From Spirochaetota bacterium (GTDB taxonomy: Bacteria; Spirochaetota; B62-G9), in the NCBI GenBank assembly GCA_026990615.1, contig JALXDB010000242.1:1-6069 (forward strand): a stretch of 6,069 nt of DNA. Direction: 5' to 3'. Positions 1-6,051 of this stretch are shown piece after piece. Both the position numbers and the translations under genes were made by a program. The notes under the pieces are model-generated. The model did not search any database and was not told the DNA's origin. It was given only the letters and a program-made list of their open reading frames with translations. Position 1 is the first letter of the stretch. Each line of letters starts with the position of its first letter.

Positions 1-1
1 C

Positions 2-235
2 GTTAACACACCCGATCAGGCTCGGGTTGCCTTTAATCGAGCTATCGGAAACCAGGAAATCGGAATAGTGATAATTACAGAGAGGGTTGCAAACTTTATT
101 AGAGACCTTGTAGATAAATATGTATTTACTATGACCTTCCCGTTAATTGTTGAAATACCCGACAGGACAGGTCCCCTTCCCGGAAGAAGAAGTATAAGGG
201 AAGCGGTGAATGCGGCTATTGGAATAAAACTGTAG
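2..235 (+). CDS. atpF: V/A-type ATPase subunit F, C-terminal part (5' end outside window)
   Basis: The reading frame is open from base 2 to a TAG at 233-235 and gives the last 77 residues of a small soluble protein. The segment IGIVIITERVANFIRD, then FPLIVEIPDRTGP, then a final helix ending AIGIKL, matches the end of A/V-ATPase subunit F: a Rossmann-like strand, the conserved proline-rich IPDR/GP turn, and the C-terminal helix. The whole family is about 100-110 residues, so roughly 25-30 residues are missing upstream. Subunit F binds subunit D in the central rotor shaft and, by family knowledge, its C-terminal helix can reach into the A3B3 head. It lies 21 bases before atpE, in an apparent operon. 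The assignment rests on the motif pattern and on the neighbouring ATPase genes. The start cannot be seen. Confidence 0.88.
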   Translation, partial: VNTPDQARVAFNRAIGNQEIGIVIITERVANFIRDLVDKYVFTMTFPLIVEIPDRTGPLPGRRSIREAVNAAIGIKL

Positions 236-256
236 TATAAAGGTCAGGGTTAAAAA

Positions 257-895
257 ATGGAAGTTTATGATAAAGGAAAAGCTCTTATTTCCAACGGGAT
301 TATTGAGGACGCAAAAAAGCAGGCCGAGGGGATTTTAAGTGAAGCAGAAAAACAGGCCGAAGAGAAAATTCGATTTGCCAGAAAACAGGCAGAGTCAATA
401 ATCAAAGAGGCAGAGCAGAAGGCTGAAGCCCAGATAAGCACTCTAAAAAAGCGGTATGAATCTTTTATGGAGCTTGAGAAAAAGAAACGAAAGATAAAGC
501 TCAGAGAAAGTGTATTTAATATGGTAATTGATGGAGTTAGAAAAAGGTTCAAGAGTATGATAGGAGAGCCGGGATACAGGGATATATTGAAAAAATGGAT
601 GATAGAGGCTGCTGTAGGTCTTGGTGAAAAAGAAGGCATTATCAGGACATCTAGAGACGAGCACAAAATTATAGATAATGATTTGATAAAAGAAGTAGAA
701 GGGGAGTTAGAGAAAAGATACGGTCTTAAAGTCAAACTTTGGCTGGACGGGGAGAACTTTTTGCAGAGCCAGGGAATTATGATATTTTCAAAAGACGGTA
801 AAAAGGCCTTTAACAATGAGGTATCGACGAGAATACTCAGAAAACAGAGAAAAATCCAGCAGATAATTTACGATTATCTGCTTGATAAAATCTAA
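257..895 (+). CDS. atpE: V/A-type ATPase peripheral stalk subunit E
   Basis: This is a 212-residue hydrophilic protein, slightly longer than the usual 185-205 for subunit E. Residues 1-90 are almost entirely charged, Ala/Lys/Glu/Gln-rich helix containing four tandem 11-residue repeats (residues 19-62). Residues about 95-212 form the globular C-terminal domain, with the late conserved segment GIMIFSKDGKKAFNNEVSTR, typical of the family (a strand, then the N-x-(x)-R helix). Subunit E pairs with subunit G/H in a right-handed coiled coil. Together they form the stator that holds the A3B3 head against the membrane subunit I. No G gene is in the window, so it is expected upstream. The ATG at 257 is the furthest upstream possible start, because an in-frame TAA lies at 251-253. 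The Shine-Dalgarno is modest (CAGGG at 245-249). No signal peptide or membrane segment is seen. Confidence 0.9.
   Translation: MEVYDKGKALISNGIIEDAKKQAEGILSEAEKQAEEKIRFARKQAESIIKEAEQKAEAQISTLKKRYESFMELEKKKRKIKLRESVFNMVIDGVRKRFKSMIGEPGYRDILKKWMIEAAVGLGEKEGIIRTSRDEHKIIDNDLIKEVEGELEKRYGLKVKLWLDGENFLQSQGIMIFSKDGKKAFNNEVSTRILRKQRKIQQIIYDYLLDKI
311..442 (+). repeat. Four tandem 33-base units coding 11-residue coiled-coil repeats
   Basis: Within atpE, residues 19-62 divide without gaps into four 11-residue units: AKKQAEGILSE, AEKQAEEKIRF, ARKQAESIIKE and AEQKAEAQIST. Ala at position 1 and Ala-Glu at positions 5-6 are kept in all four units, KQ at positions 3-4 in the first three, and Ile at position 8 or 9 in all. 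At DNA level the units are similar but have drifted (for example AAGCAGGCCGAG, AAACAGGCCGAA and AAACAGGCAGAG). An 11-residue (hendecad) period favours a right-handed coiled coil, which is known for the E/G stalk of A/V-ATPases. It looks like old internal duplication or selection for register, not an expanding microsatellite. Confidence 0.8.
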
Positions 896-926
896 ATAAT
901 GCCATTAACAGCTTCTGGAGTTAGGT

Positions 927-2699
927 ATGCCTGATAGAGTTATAGGAAGGATTAAAAGGGTAAACGGCCCCGTTGTGGAAGCAATGGGGGTTAGCGATGC
1001 AATGATGTTTGAACTTGTTCGCGTAGGCGAGGAGAACCTGGTCGGGGAAATAGTAAAGCTCGAGGGAGAAAATGCAATTATTCAGGTATATGAAGATACA
1101 ACGGGTATAGCACCGGAAGACCCAATCTACGGTTCTGGTGAACCTCTTTCAGTGGAACTGGCTCCCGGTCTAATTGGAAATATATACGATGGGATTCAAA
1201 GACCTCTTGAAGAGATAAGGGCAATATCTGGTATTTATATAAAGAGGGGAATCAGGGTTGATTCTGTTGATAAGAGTAAAAAATGGCACTTCGTACCTTC
1301 TGTTTCCGAAGGACAGGATATACATGAAGGTATGATAATCGGTACTGTAAGAGAAACAGAAAGAGTAGAACACAGAATCCTTGTTCCCTATAGAATTAAT
1401 GGTAAGTTAAAGTCAATTATGCCTGAAGGCGACTATACTGTAGAAGAAACAATTGCTGTTGTACAAACAGAAAACGGAGATAGAAACATCTCTATGCTGC
1501 AGAAGTGGCCAATCAGAAAGCCAAGGCCGGTAAGCGAAAGACTCCCGCTAGATATACCTCTTATTACGGGACAGAGGGTTATTGATACACTGTTTCCTGT
1601 AGCAAAAGGGGGTACTGTAGCAATACCAGGAGGATTTGGAACCGGTAAAACAATGACCCAGCAGGCGCTGGCAAAGTGGTGCGATGCGGATATAATCGTT
1701 TACATAGGATGTGGAGAAAGGGGAAACGAAATGACCGATGTGCTGACGGAGTTCCCAGAGTTAATAGATCCAAGAACAGGAAAGACTCTAATGGAAAGGA
1801 CTATTCTCATAGCAAATACATCAAACATGCCGGTTTCTGCTAGAGAGGCTAGTATATACACGGGTGTTACACTGGCTGAATACTATAGAGACCAGGGATA
1901 TCACGTGGCAATAATGGCCGACTCAACCTCAAGGTGGGCTGAGGCTTTGAGAGAGCTCTCCGGAAGAATGGAAGAGATGCCCGCAGAAGAAGGTTTCCCC
2001 GCGTACCTGCCGACAAGAATTGCAGAGTTTTACGAAAGGGCGGGTTATATGAAGACTATTTCAGGGAAAGATGGCTCTGTTACGATAATAGGGGCTGTAT
2101 CTCCTCCTGGAGGGGATTTTTCTGAACCCGTCACCCAGCATACGAAGAGATTTGTGAGATGCTTCTGGGCTCTTGATAGAGGTCTTGCCAATGCAAGGCA
2201 CTATCCTGCTATATCATGGCTAGACAGCTACAGTGAATACCTCGATGATATAGCTGCCTGGTGGGAAAGAAATGTTGGTCCTGATTGGAAAAAGGATAGA
2301 TCAGAGATCATGGACCTGCTTCAGAGAGAGGTCAGACTTCAACAGGTGGTGAAACTTGTAGGACCTGACGCGCTGCCCGACAGCCAGAGGTTTATTCTTG
2401 AGGTTTGCACTCTCTTTAAAAATGCCTTTCTCCAGCAGAATGCCTTTGATAAAATAGATATGTACTCTACTGTTGAGAAACAGGCCAGAATGCTTCATGT
2501 AATTCTCACCTACTGGAGAAGAGGCTCCGAAGCGATAAAACACGGAGCAACACTCATAAAACTTAAAAAGATGAAGGTGTACCAGGATATAGTAAAGATG
2601 AAGTTCAGTATACCAAATGATGATATTGAGGCTTTTAATAAGCTTGAAGCAAGACTGGAAAGATCATTTGATCAACTGGAGTCCATATATGAAAGATAG
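927..2699 (+). CDS. atpA: V/A-type ATPase catalytic subunit A
   Basis: This 590-residue protein is the normal length for the nucleotide-hydrolysing subunit of the cytoplasmic A3B3 head. Residues 1-75 are the N-terminal beta-barrel. About 110-190 is the extra 'bulge' region found in A subunits but not in F1-beta. The P-loop GGFGTGKT is at 235-242 (Lys241, Thr242). GCGERGNE at 261-268 gives the catalytic Glu264 and Arg265. The Walker B strand VAIMAD ends at Asp332 and is followed by [22 protein letters not shown] starts at 352. The rest is the C-terminal helical domain. All key residues are present, so the enzyme should be active. The P-loop has Gly236 and Thr239, where many relatives have Pro/Ala and Ser/Ala/Cys. 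The ATG at 927 has GGAG at 917-920 with a 6-base spacer, and an in-frame TAA at 906-908 limits upstream starts. The 3' end overlaps atpB by 11 bases. Confidence 0.98.
   Translation: MPDRVIGRIKRVNGPVVEAMGVSDAMMFELVRVGEENLVGEIVKLEGENAIIQVYEDTTGIAPEDPIYGSGEPLSVELAPGLIGNIYDGIQRPLEEIRAISGIYIKRGIRVDSVDKSKKWHFVPSVSEGQDIHEGMIIGTVRETERVEHRILVPYRINGKLKSIMPEGDYTVEETIAVVQTENGDRNISMLQKWPIRKPRPVSERLPLDIPLITGQRVIDTLFPVAKGGTVAIPGGFGTGKTMTQQALAKWCDADIIVYIGCGERGNEMTDVLTEFPELIDPRTGKTLMERTILIANTSNMPVSAREASIYTGVTLAEYYRDQGYHVAIMADSTSRWAEALRELSGRMEEMPAEEGFPAYLPTRIAEFYERAGYMKTISGKDGSVTIIGAVSPPGGDFSEPVTQHTKRFVRCFWALDRGLANARHYPAISWLDSYSEYLDDIAAWWERNVGPDWKKDRSEIMDLLQREVRLQQVVKLVGPDALPDSQRFILEVCTLFKNAFLQQNAFDKIDMYSTVEKQARMLHVILTYWRRGSEAIKHGATLIKLKKMKVYQDIVKMKFSIPNDDIEAFNKLEARLERSFDQLESIYER
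2678..2681 (+). promoter_or_regulatory. Shine-Dalgarno of atpB, inside the atpA coding sequence
   Basis: GGAG at 2678-2681 lies 7 bases before the ATG at 2689. It selects that ATG over the upstream in-frame ATG at 2617, which would add 24 residues that do not resemble any B subunit N-terminus and would extend the overlap with atpA to 83 bases. The site lies within the last codons of atpA, so ribosomes ending atpA would be close to the atpB start, as expected for translational coupling. Confidence 0.8.
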
Positions 2700-4089
2700 A
2701 GAAAAACTTGAATTGCTGAGAGCCAAAGAATATATAGGGCTGGAGAAGATAGAGGGCCCGCTTATTTTTGTCAAGAATACACATCCCGTGGGCTATAGAG
2801 AGATTATCGAATGTGTTGATCCCAGCGGTGATATCAGGCTGGGCATGGTTCTTGAAACTTCCACCGATATGGTTGTTGCCCAGGTTTTTGAGGGCACCTC
2901 CGGCCTGACATTGCCTGGAACCAAAGTGAGGTTTCAGGGAGAACCTCTAACAATACCCGTGTCAAAGAGGATGCTTGGCAGAGTTTTCAACGGTTTGGGT
3001 AATCCCATTGATGGTGGACCTCCCGAAAAGGGGGAGATGGAACTCAACGTAAACGGAATGCCCATAAACCCAACATCAAGAAAATACCCCAGGGACTTTA
3101 TACAGACCGGAATTTCCGCAATAGATGGTATGAATACCCTGATCAGAGGGCAAAAGCTTCCCATTTTTTCCGGTAATGGTCTTCCTCATAACGAGCTTGC
3201 CGCCCAGATTGCAAGGCAGGCAAAGATAAGGGGAACAGAAACGGAGTTCGCAGTAATATTCGCAGCGATGGGAGTAAAACATGATGTGGCCCGATACTTT
3301 GTTAAATCTTTTGAGGAGACAGGTGTTCTTGAGAATGTTGCTCTGTTTTTATCCCTTGCAGATGACCCATCCATCGAGAGGCTTGTAACCCCGAGAACAG
3401 CTCTTACACTTGCAGAATACCTTGCATTTTTTGAGAATATGCATGTTCTGGTAATAATGACGGATATGACGAATTACTGTGAGTCTTTAAGGGAAATATC
3501 CACGATCAGGGGCGAAATTCCCTCAAGAAAGGGCTATCCGGGTTATCTGTACTCGGATCTGGCGGAGATATATGAAAGATCCGGGATGGTTAAGGACAGC
3601 GAAGGGTCAATCACTCTTCTTCCGATTTTAACCATGCCCAACGATGATATATCACATCCAATTCCTGATTTAACGGGTTATATAACGGAGGGGCAGATTG
3701 TATTTGAAAGAGAGATGTATGCAAGGGATATATATCCACCCATTGCAGGGTTGCCATCCCTATCAAGATTGATGAAGGATGGTATCGGTGAGGGAATGAC
3801 GAGGGAGGACCATCCGCATCTGGCAAGTCAGCTTTTTGCAGCATACAGTTATGTTAAGGATGTAAGAAATCTTGCATCGGTAATTGGTGAAGAGGAATTG
3901 ACACCACTTGACCACACATATCTTGAATTCGGCGAAGCCTTTGAGAGAAAATTTATCTCTCAAAGAATAGATGAGGATAGAAGTATTGAGCAAACTCTGG
4001 ACCTCGGTTGGGAAGTATTAAGAATACTTCCGGTAGAAGAACTTCACAGAATTACAGAAGAAGAAGTAGAGAAATACTATAATGGATAG
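2689..4089 (+). CDS. atpB: V/A-type ATPase non-catalytic subunit B
   Basis: The protein has 466 residues from the ATG at 2689, the usual size of bacterial and archaeal B subunits. The N-terminal barrel spans about 1-75, the nucleotide-fold domain about 76-350, and the rest is helical. In place of a Walker A lysine it has [17 protein letters not shown] from residue 161, the standard degenerate P-loop of B subunits. Further marks are [40 protein letters not shown] and [11 protein letters not shown]. Arg360 in the last motif corresponds to the arginine finger that B supplies to the ATP site on A. Three B subunits alternate with three A subunits in the head. The start is set by GGAG at 2678-2681, with an 11-base overlap with atpA. 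A longer version starting at 2617 is possible but unlikely. The gene is followed by atpD after 21 bases. Confidence 0.97.
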   Translation: MKDREKLELLRAKEYIGLEKIEGPLIFVKNTHPVGYREIIECVDPSGDIRLGMVLETSTDMVVAQVFEGTSGLTLPGTKVRFQGEPLTIPVSKRMLGRVFNGLGNPIDGGPPEKGEMELNVNGMPINPTSRKYPRDFIQTGISAIDGMNTLIRGQKLPIFSGNGLPHNELAAQIARQAKIRGTETEFAVIFAAMGVKHDVARYFVKSFEETGVLENVALFLSLADDPSIERLVTPRTALTLAEYLAFFENMHVLVIMTDMTNYCESLREISTIRGEIPSRKGYPGYLYSDLAEIYERSGMVKDSEGSITLLPILTMPNDDISHPIPDLTGYITEGQIVFEREMYARDIYPPIAGLPSLSRLMKDGIGEGMTREDHPHLASQLFAAYSYVKDVRNLASVIGEEELTPLDHTYLEFGEAFERKFISQRIDEDRSIEQTLDLGWEVLRILPVEELHRITEEEVEKYYNG

Positions 4090-4110
4090 ATAAAAGTAGT
4101 TGAGGGTTGT

Positions 4111-4752
4111 ATGGCTCAGTATAATGTACCTCCGACAAAAACGAACCTGTTGAGATTGAAGGAAGATCTGAAGTTTGCAAAGCTTGGATATGATCTACTT
4201 GACCAGAAGAGGAATATTCTCATTGTTGAACTTTTGAACCTCGTGGATCAAACATCCATCTTCCAGGAGAGGATAGAAAATGCCCTTAAAGAGGCTTTCG
4301 ATACACTATCAAAAGCAATTTTGAAGATGGGCAAGCTAAAGGTTCAGAATATTGCGGGAGCAGTTAATATCAGGGCGTCTATAAAATTAAAAACCCGTAG
4401 AGTTATGGGAGTAATTCTTCCGGTAGTAGAAACAGATTTTGAAGAACATACTCCATACTTCAGCCTTCACGATACCAGTTTCTGGATAGACAGTGCACTT
4501 TTTCAGTTTAAAGAAGCATTGAGTATAATGGGAAGGTTTGCAGAGCTTAAAATATCTGTCTTGAGGCTATCGAGAGAAGTACAAAAAACAATAAGAAAGG
4601 TTAATGCTCTTGAAAAAATAGCCATCCCCGACCTGGAAGAGACCGTAACCTACATTCAGAACAGGCTCGAGGAGAATGAAAGAGAGATGTTTACATTAAT
4701 GAAGCTTGTGAAGGAGAGGCTTGAAGCAAGAAGAAGTAAAAAAATAGATTAA
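4111..4752 (+). CDS. atpD: V/A-type ATPase central-shaft subunit D
   Basis: This 213-residue, mostly helical protein is the normal length for subunit D, the rotor shaft that turns inside A3B3 and, with F, connects it to the membrane ring. The N-terminal helix has the family pattern: VPPTKTNLLRLKEDLKFAKL, then GYDLLDQKRNIL. TRRVMGVILPVV near residues 94-105 is the central turn. The C-terminal antiparallel helix has RKVNALEKIAIP, then LEETVTYIQNRLEENERE, the best conserved part of the family. The basic tail ends RRSKKID. The middle part (about 110-140) is the variable globular region. GAGGG at 4102-4106 lies 4 bases before the ATG, which is close but usable. It is the last recognisable ATPase gene: membrane subunits do not follow it, so they must lie upstream or elsewhere. 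Confidence 0.95.
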   Translation: MAQYNVPPTKTNLLRLKEDLKFAKLGYDLLDQKRNILIVELLNLVDQTSIFQERIENALKEAFDTLSKAILKMGKLKVQNIAGAVNIRASIKLKTRRVMGVILPVVETDFEEHTPYFSLHDTSFWIDSALFQFKEALSIMGRFAELKISVLRLSREVQKTIRKVNALEKIAIPDLEETVTYIQNRLEENEREMFTLMKLVKERLEARRSKKID

Positions 4753-4757
4753 AAGAT

Positions 4758-4765
4758 GGAGAGGT
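4758..4765 (+). promoter_or_regulatory. Shine-Dalgarno supporting the GTG start of usp
   Basis: GGAGAGGT at 4758-4765 is the strongest ribosome-binding sequence in the window. It lies 6 bases before the GTG at 4772. It favours GTG over the in-frame ATG at 4793 (residue 8), which has no comparable site and would remove the residues leading into the first beta-strand. Confidence 0.75.
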
Positions 4766-4771
4766 AATAAA

Positions 4772-5257
4772 GTGAAAAGCCCCATTAAAAGGATGCTTGT
4801 ATATATTGATGGCTCCGAACAATCAATAACTGCAGCCCAGTTTGCTATTGTACTTTCCAAATATTTCGATGCAGAACTTCATGCTATCTATGTTATCAAT
4901 ACGAGGGCCCTTGAAGACCTTGTAAGGGCTCATATCTTTTTAAAAGAGGAGCAGGCCGAGTACGAGCGTGATTTGAAGGAGGATGCAAAGAGGTACCTCA
5001 ACCATGTAGAGAAACTTGCAAAAGAGAAGGATGTAGAAATTGTAACTCATAGTTTTGAAGGGAGTGGCCATCAGGAAATAATCAAGTTTGTAAAAGAAAA
5101 GGAGGTCGACCTTCTGGTTATTGGCGAAGTTTCTGCTATTAGAAGCAGAAGGGATGAATTCTACGATGAAACAGAGAGGGCAATGAGATCTGTCCCGTGT
5201 TCGGTGTTGATTGTAAAGGATGAGGACAGAGTTTGGGATATATTCGATTCTATTTAG
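4772..5257 (+). CDS. Universal stress protein (UspA family), degenerate ATP-binding motif
   Basis: This is a 161-residue, single-domain cytoplasmic protein with the Usp alpha/beta fold. RMLVYIDGSEQS is the first strand and loop, with the conserved Asp13. LHAIYVI is the second strand, then comes a charged helix (about 55-86), VDLLVIGE (112-119), and the last strand VPCSVLIVKD (141-150). A gap-free match to an ATP-binding Usp such as MJ0577 puts Gly118 at the first motif glycine. The other motif positions (G-x2-G-x9-G-S/T) are Ser121, Tyr131 and Asp132, so the phosphate-binding loop is lost. It therefore probably does not bind ATP in the usual way, like E. coli UspA itself. The tail DEDRVWDIFDSI extends past the fold. 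It starts with GTG and lies 19 bases after atpD with no terminator between, so it is probably co-transcribed with the ATPase. Its specific role is unknown. Confidence 0.9.
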   Translation: MKSPIKRMLVYIDGSEQSITAAQFAIVLSKYFDAELHAIYVINTRALEDLVRAHIFLKEEQAEYERDLKEDAKRYLNHVEKLAKEKDVEIVTHSFEGSGHQEIIKFVKEKEVDLLVIGEVSAIRSRRDEFYDETERAMRSVPCSVLIVKDEDRVWDIFDSI

Positions 5258-5264
5258 ATTTTAT

Positions 5265-5284
5265 AAATGCATTTCAATTTTTTT
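5265..5284 (+). terminator. Possible weak terminator after usp
   Basis: A perfect palindrome AAATGCATTT (5265-5274) is followed by a run of seven T at 5278-5284. The stem is short and AT-only apart from its centre, and has no free loop, so a stable hairpin is unlikely. At most it is a leaky transcription end between usp and the EIIA gene. Confidence 0.2.
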
Positions 5285-5288
5285 GATT

Positions 5289-5331
5289 GATAACGGACAG
5301 AATATTTGATAATTTGAATCTATCTAGATAA
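5289..5331 (+). repeat. Three GATAA elements at exact 19-base spacing
   Basis: GATAA occurs at 5289-5293, 5308-5312 and 5327-5331, each start 19 bases from the last. The first two are preceded by TT (TTGATAA). A related GATTA follows at 5345-5349, 18 bases further on. The array fills the centre of the usp-EIIA gap and overlaps the promoter-like hexamers. It may be a set of regulator half-sites or overlapping promoter elements, or chance in AT-rich DNA. Confidence 0.35.
5321..5330. promoter_or_regulatory. Perfect 10-base palindrome, possible operator
   Basis: TATCTAGATA at 5321-5330 reads the same on both strands and overlaps the third GATAA element. It lies 59 bases before the EIIA start codon, close to the last promoter-like hexamer, where a dimeric regulator could act. 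The symmetry does not extend further on either side, so it may be fortuitous. Confidence 0.25.
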
Positions 5332-5376
5332 TCTCTAATTATTTGATTATTTAGCCCGAGAGTAAGATTACATACA

Positions 5377-5382
5377 GAGGGG
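5377..5382 (+). promoter_or_regulatory. Shine-Dalgarno of the EIIA gene
   Basis: GAGGGG at 5377-5382 lies 6 bases before the ATG at 5389. An in-frame TTG at 5383 would touch the Shine-Dalgarno directly, leaving no spacer, so ATG 5389 is the better start. Confidence 0.75.
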
Positions 5383-5388
5383 TTGGTT

Positions 5389-5838
5389 ATGGCTCTTGTT
5401 GATCTGATAACAAAAGATGTTGTTAAAGTCCCGCTGGAGGCTAAAGACAAACCGGGGATACTGAGGGAACTGTTAAAAGTTTTAAAGGATGCTGGAAAGG
5501 TTAAAGATTTTGATAGCGCCCTTGAAGCCCTGTTCAAAAGAGAGGAGATGGCAAGTACGGGTCTTGAAGATGGAATTGCTGTACCTCATGCCAAAACCGA
5601 TGCAGTAAAATCACTAACCATAGCAATCGGAATTTCACCCGAAGGGGTTGATTTTAATTCTCTTGATGGAAAACCCTCGAAACTGTTCTTTTTAATGCTT
5701 GCCCCACCGGATCAATCGGGTCCTCATATAGAGGCTTTAGCTGAAATAGCAAAACTTTCAAAATCAAAAGCCTTCTGCAATGCACTTATCAATGCAAAAA
5801 CCCCGGAAGAAGTAGTTGAGCTGTTCAGAGAGGATTAA
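5389..5838 (+). CDS. PTS EIIA type-2 domain protein (fructose/nitrogen-PTS, PtsN-like)
   Basis: This 149-residue protein consists of a single PTS EIIA type-2 domain. The N-terminus DLITKDVVKVPLEAKDK is followed by ILRELLKVL. The active-site segment EDGIAVPHAKTDAVKS places the phosphorylatable histidine at His67, and the second conserved histidine is His113 in SGPHIEALAEIAKLSK. FFLMLAPPD forms the core strand, and a short helix ends VVELFRED. By family knowledge it receives phosphate from HPr or NPr. With no EIIB or EIIC attached or nearby, it more likely acts as a regulator (like PtsN) than as a sugar-uptake component, though it could serve a transporter encoded elsewhere. It lies on the same strand as the ATPase genes but 131 bases after usp. 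I give no symbol because ptsN orthology cannot be shown here. Confidence 0.9.
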   Translation: MALVDLITKDVVKVPLEAKDKPGILRELLKVLKDAGKVKDFDSALEALFKREEMASTGLEDGIAVPHAKTDAVKSLTIAIGISPEGVDFNSLDGKPSKLFFLMLAPPDQSGPHIEALAEIAKLSKSKAFCNALINAKTPEEVVELFRED

Positions 5839-5979
5839 AATTTAATTTGCAGGTCTAACTTTGTCTGGTTTTCAGGTTTTATAAAGCGAAATGTAAATTA
5901 TATTTTCATAAATCAATTGAAATGTCAGAAATTATGGTCTTTTAAATTATCGGAATAATAGTTGTTTAAATGTTTTAAT

Positions 5980-5993
5980 TTCCGGAATGTTCC
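5980..5993. promoter_or_regulatory. Overlapping palindromes TTCCGGAA and GGAATGTTCC
   Basis: TTCCGGAA (5980-5987) is a perfect 8-base palindrome. It shares GGAA with GGAATGTTCC (5984-5993), an inverted repeat with 4-base arms and a 2-base centre. A further CGGAA is at 5951-5955. Three alternating TTCC/GGAA half-sites in 14 bases could be a binding site for a dimeric regulator of a gene beyond the right edge. No known regulator is recognised. Confidence 0.25.
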
Positions 5994-6026
5994 AAAGTTA
6001 CATGGGATAATAAAGTGTAAAAAATA

Positions 6027-6051
6027 GCCCTGAATTACATAGAAGCGGGGC
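6027..6051 (+). other. Possible RNA hairpin near the right edge
   Basis: GCCCTG at 6027-6032 can pair with CGGGGC at 6046-6051: six pairs, one a G-U wobble, with a 13-base loop. It is the most GC-rich stem in the non-coding region. No U-run follows, so it is not a standard terminator. It could begin a structured RNA, a leader or a mobile repeat that continues past the window. Confidence 0.3.

Larger units (their letters stand above)
5258..5388 (+). promoter_or_regulatory. AT-rich intergenic region with probable promoter of the EIIA gene
   Basis: This 131-base gap is the longest between genes here and is much richer in A+T than the coding sequence. It holds several sigma-70-like hexamers: TTGATT at 5283-5288 with GATAAT at 5308-5313 (19-base spacing), TTGATA at 5287-5292 with the same GATAAT (15-base), and TTGATA at 5306-5311 with GATAAT at 5327-5332 (15-base). 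None has the ideal 17-base spacing, so the exact promoter is uncertain. The length and composition suggest separate control of the downstream gene. Confidence 0.4.

Noticed and set aside
265..816. Long minus-strand open frame of 183 codons opposite atpE
   Set aside because: It is the antisense shadow of a Lys/Glu/Ala-rich coiled-coil gene: it is Ser/Phe/Ile-rich, has no family signal and lies fully inside a well-supported gene.
2617..2688. N-terminal extension of atpB from the ATG at 2617
   Set aside because: The extra 24 residues do not resemble a B subunit N-terminus and lie inside atpA. ATG 2689 has a well-placed GGAG and gives the normal length.
5383..5388. TTG start of the EIIA gene at 5383
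   Set aside because: It directly abuts the GAGGGG Shine-Dalgarno, leaving no spacer. ATG 5389 has a 6-base spacer.
5850..5880. Terminator after the EIIA gene (CAGGT/GTCTG pairing followed by T-rich sequence)
   Set aside because: Only five pairs, two of them wobbles, with a large loop and an interrupted T-run. It is too weak to call.
5891..5909. AT-rich imperfect hairpin ATGTAAATTATATTTTCAT
   Set aside because: Seven mostly A-T pairs with one mismatch and no U-run after it. It is expected by chance in DNA of this composition.
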